Assembly (NCBI GenBank): GCA_019428905.1
Contig: JAHYJN010000033.1
Location: forward strand, 1-32,661
Length of the DNA stretch: 32,661 nucleotides
Source: Candidatus Brevefilum sp.
GTDB lineage: Bacteria > Chloroflexota > Anaerolineae > Anaerolineales > Anaerolineaceae
Direction of reading: 5' to 3'
The first letter of the stretch is position 1; each line of letters starts with the position of its first letter. Of this stretch, positions 31,536-32,661 are shown in pieces. Below the pieces are notes generated by a model. It was given only the letters and a program-made list of their open reading frames with translations, was not told the DNA's origin and did no database searches. The position numbers were made by a program, and so were the translations under genes.

Positions 31536-32661
31536 ATGTTGATTCTTTTGCCAGTTGGGCTTCTGTTGCTTGCCTCTTTAGCCATCTTTATCCTGGACCT
31601 GACCCGTCCCAAGTTTGGCACAAGCTGGTTGATCGCTTCCGGCACAGCGATCGTCGCCTGGGTGATCATCTTTTATTTGAGGTTGCGTTTACCGACCCAG
31701 TTGGTGTTATTAGCCTGGGATGGGCCGAACGGTGACTTGTTCGGTCGTTTTTCGCTGTTGTTGGATTATGATTCATGGCCTTATGCTTTGGCGTTGATCA
31801 CGATCACATTGGCCGTGATCCTCACTGATGCCGCCCGCACCCGTTATGATAGTACGCCGCGCGCCTGGTCTGCCTGTTTGATCATTGCGGCATATGGTTT
31901 GTTAGCCATCCTATCTGGCACCAGCCTGACAATGATGGTCGCCTGGGTGATGCTCGATCTGTTAGAGGTTTATCACTTGCTGCGATTGCAAGACACGACC
32001 CAGTTCAATTTCCGGATTGTTATATCTTATGGTGTCCGTACAGCTTCGGTCCTGTTACTTTTTTGGGGAACGGTGCAGGGTTGGGCTGGTATTGGGGATT
32101 TCGACTTAACCCAAATTCCACAAAATGCCGGGTTTATCTTTTTACTCGCGGCAGGGCTGCGCTTGGGCGTCTTTCCGCTCAACCTGCCCTTTCTGAGGGA
32201 ACCCGTATTACGGCGAGGAGCTGGTAATCTCATCCGTATGATGCCGGTTGCTGCCAGCCTCAGCTTGCTGGCGCGCTTGCCGGTTGACCTCCTGACGCCA
32301 AATCTTAGCCGCTGGCTGCCCCTGTTCATGGGGTTGTTAGCGCTGGCCGCGCTATATGCTGCTGCCAGTTGGCTCACGGCATCCGATGAAATTGAAGGAC
32401 GGCCTTACTGGATTGTCGCCTGGGCTAGTTTTGCCACAGCATGTGTGCTCAACGGCGTGCCACAAGCCAGCATTGCCTGGGGAATAGCTTTGATTTTGCC
32501 CGGCAGCTTACTGTTCCTGTATCATCCTCGTGTTCAACGGATCAATTTCCTGCTCTTTTTTGGCATACTTGGCCTAATGGGGCTGCCGTATACACCTGCT
32601 GCTTCGGGTTGGGGGGGCTTGGCAGCAAATGGGGTCACATTATGGACCTTTCTCTTTATCA
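31536..32661 (+). CDS. Proton-conducting (NuoL/M/N-like) membrane subunit, partial
   Basis: The frame is open from ATG 31536 to the end of the window, so the C-terminus is missing. The visible 375 residues are very hydrophobic with ten or more membrane helices. Segments such as LLDYDSWPYALALITITLAVIL near residue 75 and a stretch like LRLGVFPLNLPFLREPV near 208 resemble the family of NADH:quinone-oxidoreductase / Mrp antiporter membrane subunits. The usual discontinuous-helix motifs are weak, so it is a divergent member. It begins 19 bases after the hydantoinase stop with no obvious RBS. A GTG at 31500 or other upstream start is possible. It may open a respiratory-complex operon beyond the window. 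Confidence 0.6.
   Translation, partial: MLILLPVGLLLLASLAIFILDLTRPKFGTSWLIASGTAIVAWVIIFYLRLRLPTQLVLLAWDGPNGDLFGRFSLLLDYDSWPYALALITITLAVILTDAARTRYDSTPRAWSACLIIAAYGLLAILSGTSLTMMVAWVMLDLLEVYHLLRLQDTTQFNFRIVISYGVRTASVLLLFWGTVQGWAGIGDFDLTQIPQNAGFIFLLAAGLRLGVFPLNLPFLREPVLRRGAGNLIRMMPVAASLSLLARLPVDLLTPNLSRWLPLFMGLLALAALYAAASWLTASDEIEGRPYWIVAWASFATACVLNGVPQASIAWGIALILPGSLLFLYHPRVQRINFLLFFGILGLMGLPYTPAASGWGGLAANGVTLWTFLFI

Noticed and set aside
32027-32377. Minus-strand ORF of 116 codons near the window end
   Set aside because: It is antisense to the NuoL/M/N-like membrane protein, which has a continuous, clearly hydrophobic frame.

Overview
The window looks like a chromosome segment from an anaerobic or fermentative bacterium, most plausibly a member of the Chloroflexota (Anaerolineae-like). 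This is an inference from moderately GC-rich genes, an intact flavodiiron protein, a glnS gene, a bactofilin/proS neighbourhood, a YgeW-type catabolic cluster, and intergenic spaces full of heptamer arrays and GTAG-headed palindromes. No rRNA or marker gene settles the taxonomy.

Layout. (1) 1-3460: a DUF4180 protein, a flavodoxin-like protein, a decayed HNH endonuclease gene and plsY. A 38-bp copy of the 3' half of the tRNA-Met gene lies 1.76 kb from the intact tRNA. (2) 3533-4597: a repeat field with heptamer arrays and two 359-bp direct repeats built from smaller palindromic modules. (3) 4598-8685, minus strand: glnS, then an fba-flavodiiron protein pair. (4) 8900-11579: a divergent GDPD protein, an NAD-dependent sugar epimerase and a 3-methyladenine DNA glycosylase. 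(5) 11569-14625: 2-oxoacid dehydrogenase E1 alpha and E1 beta, followed by an unusual protein with a lipoyl domain, a peripheral-subunit-binding domain and a NeuD/PglD-type acyltransferase where the normal E2 catalytic core should be. (6) 14683-18415: bactofilin, proS and a PyrK-like/PyrD-like pair whose PyrD partner has lost expected catalytic residues. (7) 18443-27654: a regulated catabolic cluster. It holds 8-oxoguanine deaminase, a GntR/UTRA regulator, an ATCase-like protein, a YgeW-like transcarbamoylase, carbamate kinase, a threonine-synthase-like PLP enzyme, a GT2 and a second PLP enzyme. (8) 27655-32661: a DUF1295 membrane protein between inverted repeats, an unknown protein, a cold-shock gene between related hairpins, a dihydropyrimidinase/hydantoinase, and the start of a NuoL/M/N-like membrane protein cut by the window end.

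How the genes may work together. Region 7 plus the hydantoinase resembles the E. coli ygeW-ssnA region and purine-fermentation clusters. An oxidised purine would be deaminated and its ring opened, the ureido groups phosphorolysed to carbamoyl phosphate, ATP recovered by carbamate kinase, and the remaining amino acid handled by PLP enzymes. A strong promoter bracketed by two TTGTCnGACAA-type palindromes lies upstream of the first gene, and the GntR/UTRA regulator overlaps that gene's end.

The two best candidates for undescribed biology are the E1-alpha/E1-beta/lipoyl-PSBD-NeuD set, which could move an acyl group from lipoamide directly to a sugar or amine, and the tandem of two dissimilar transcarbamoylases, neither with a canonical active site.
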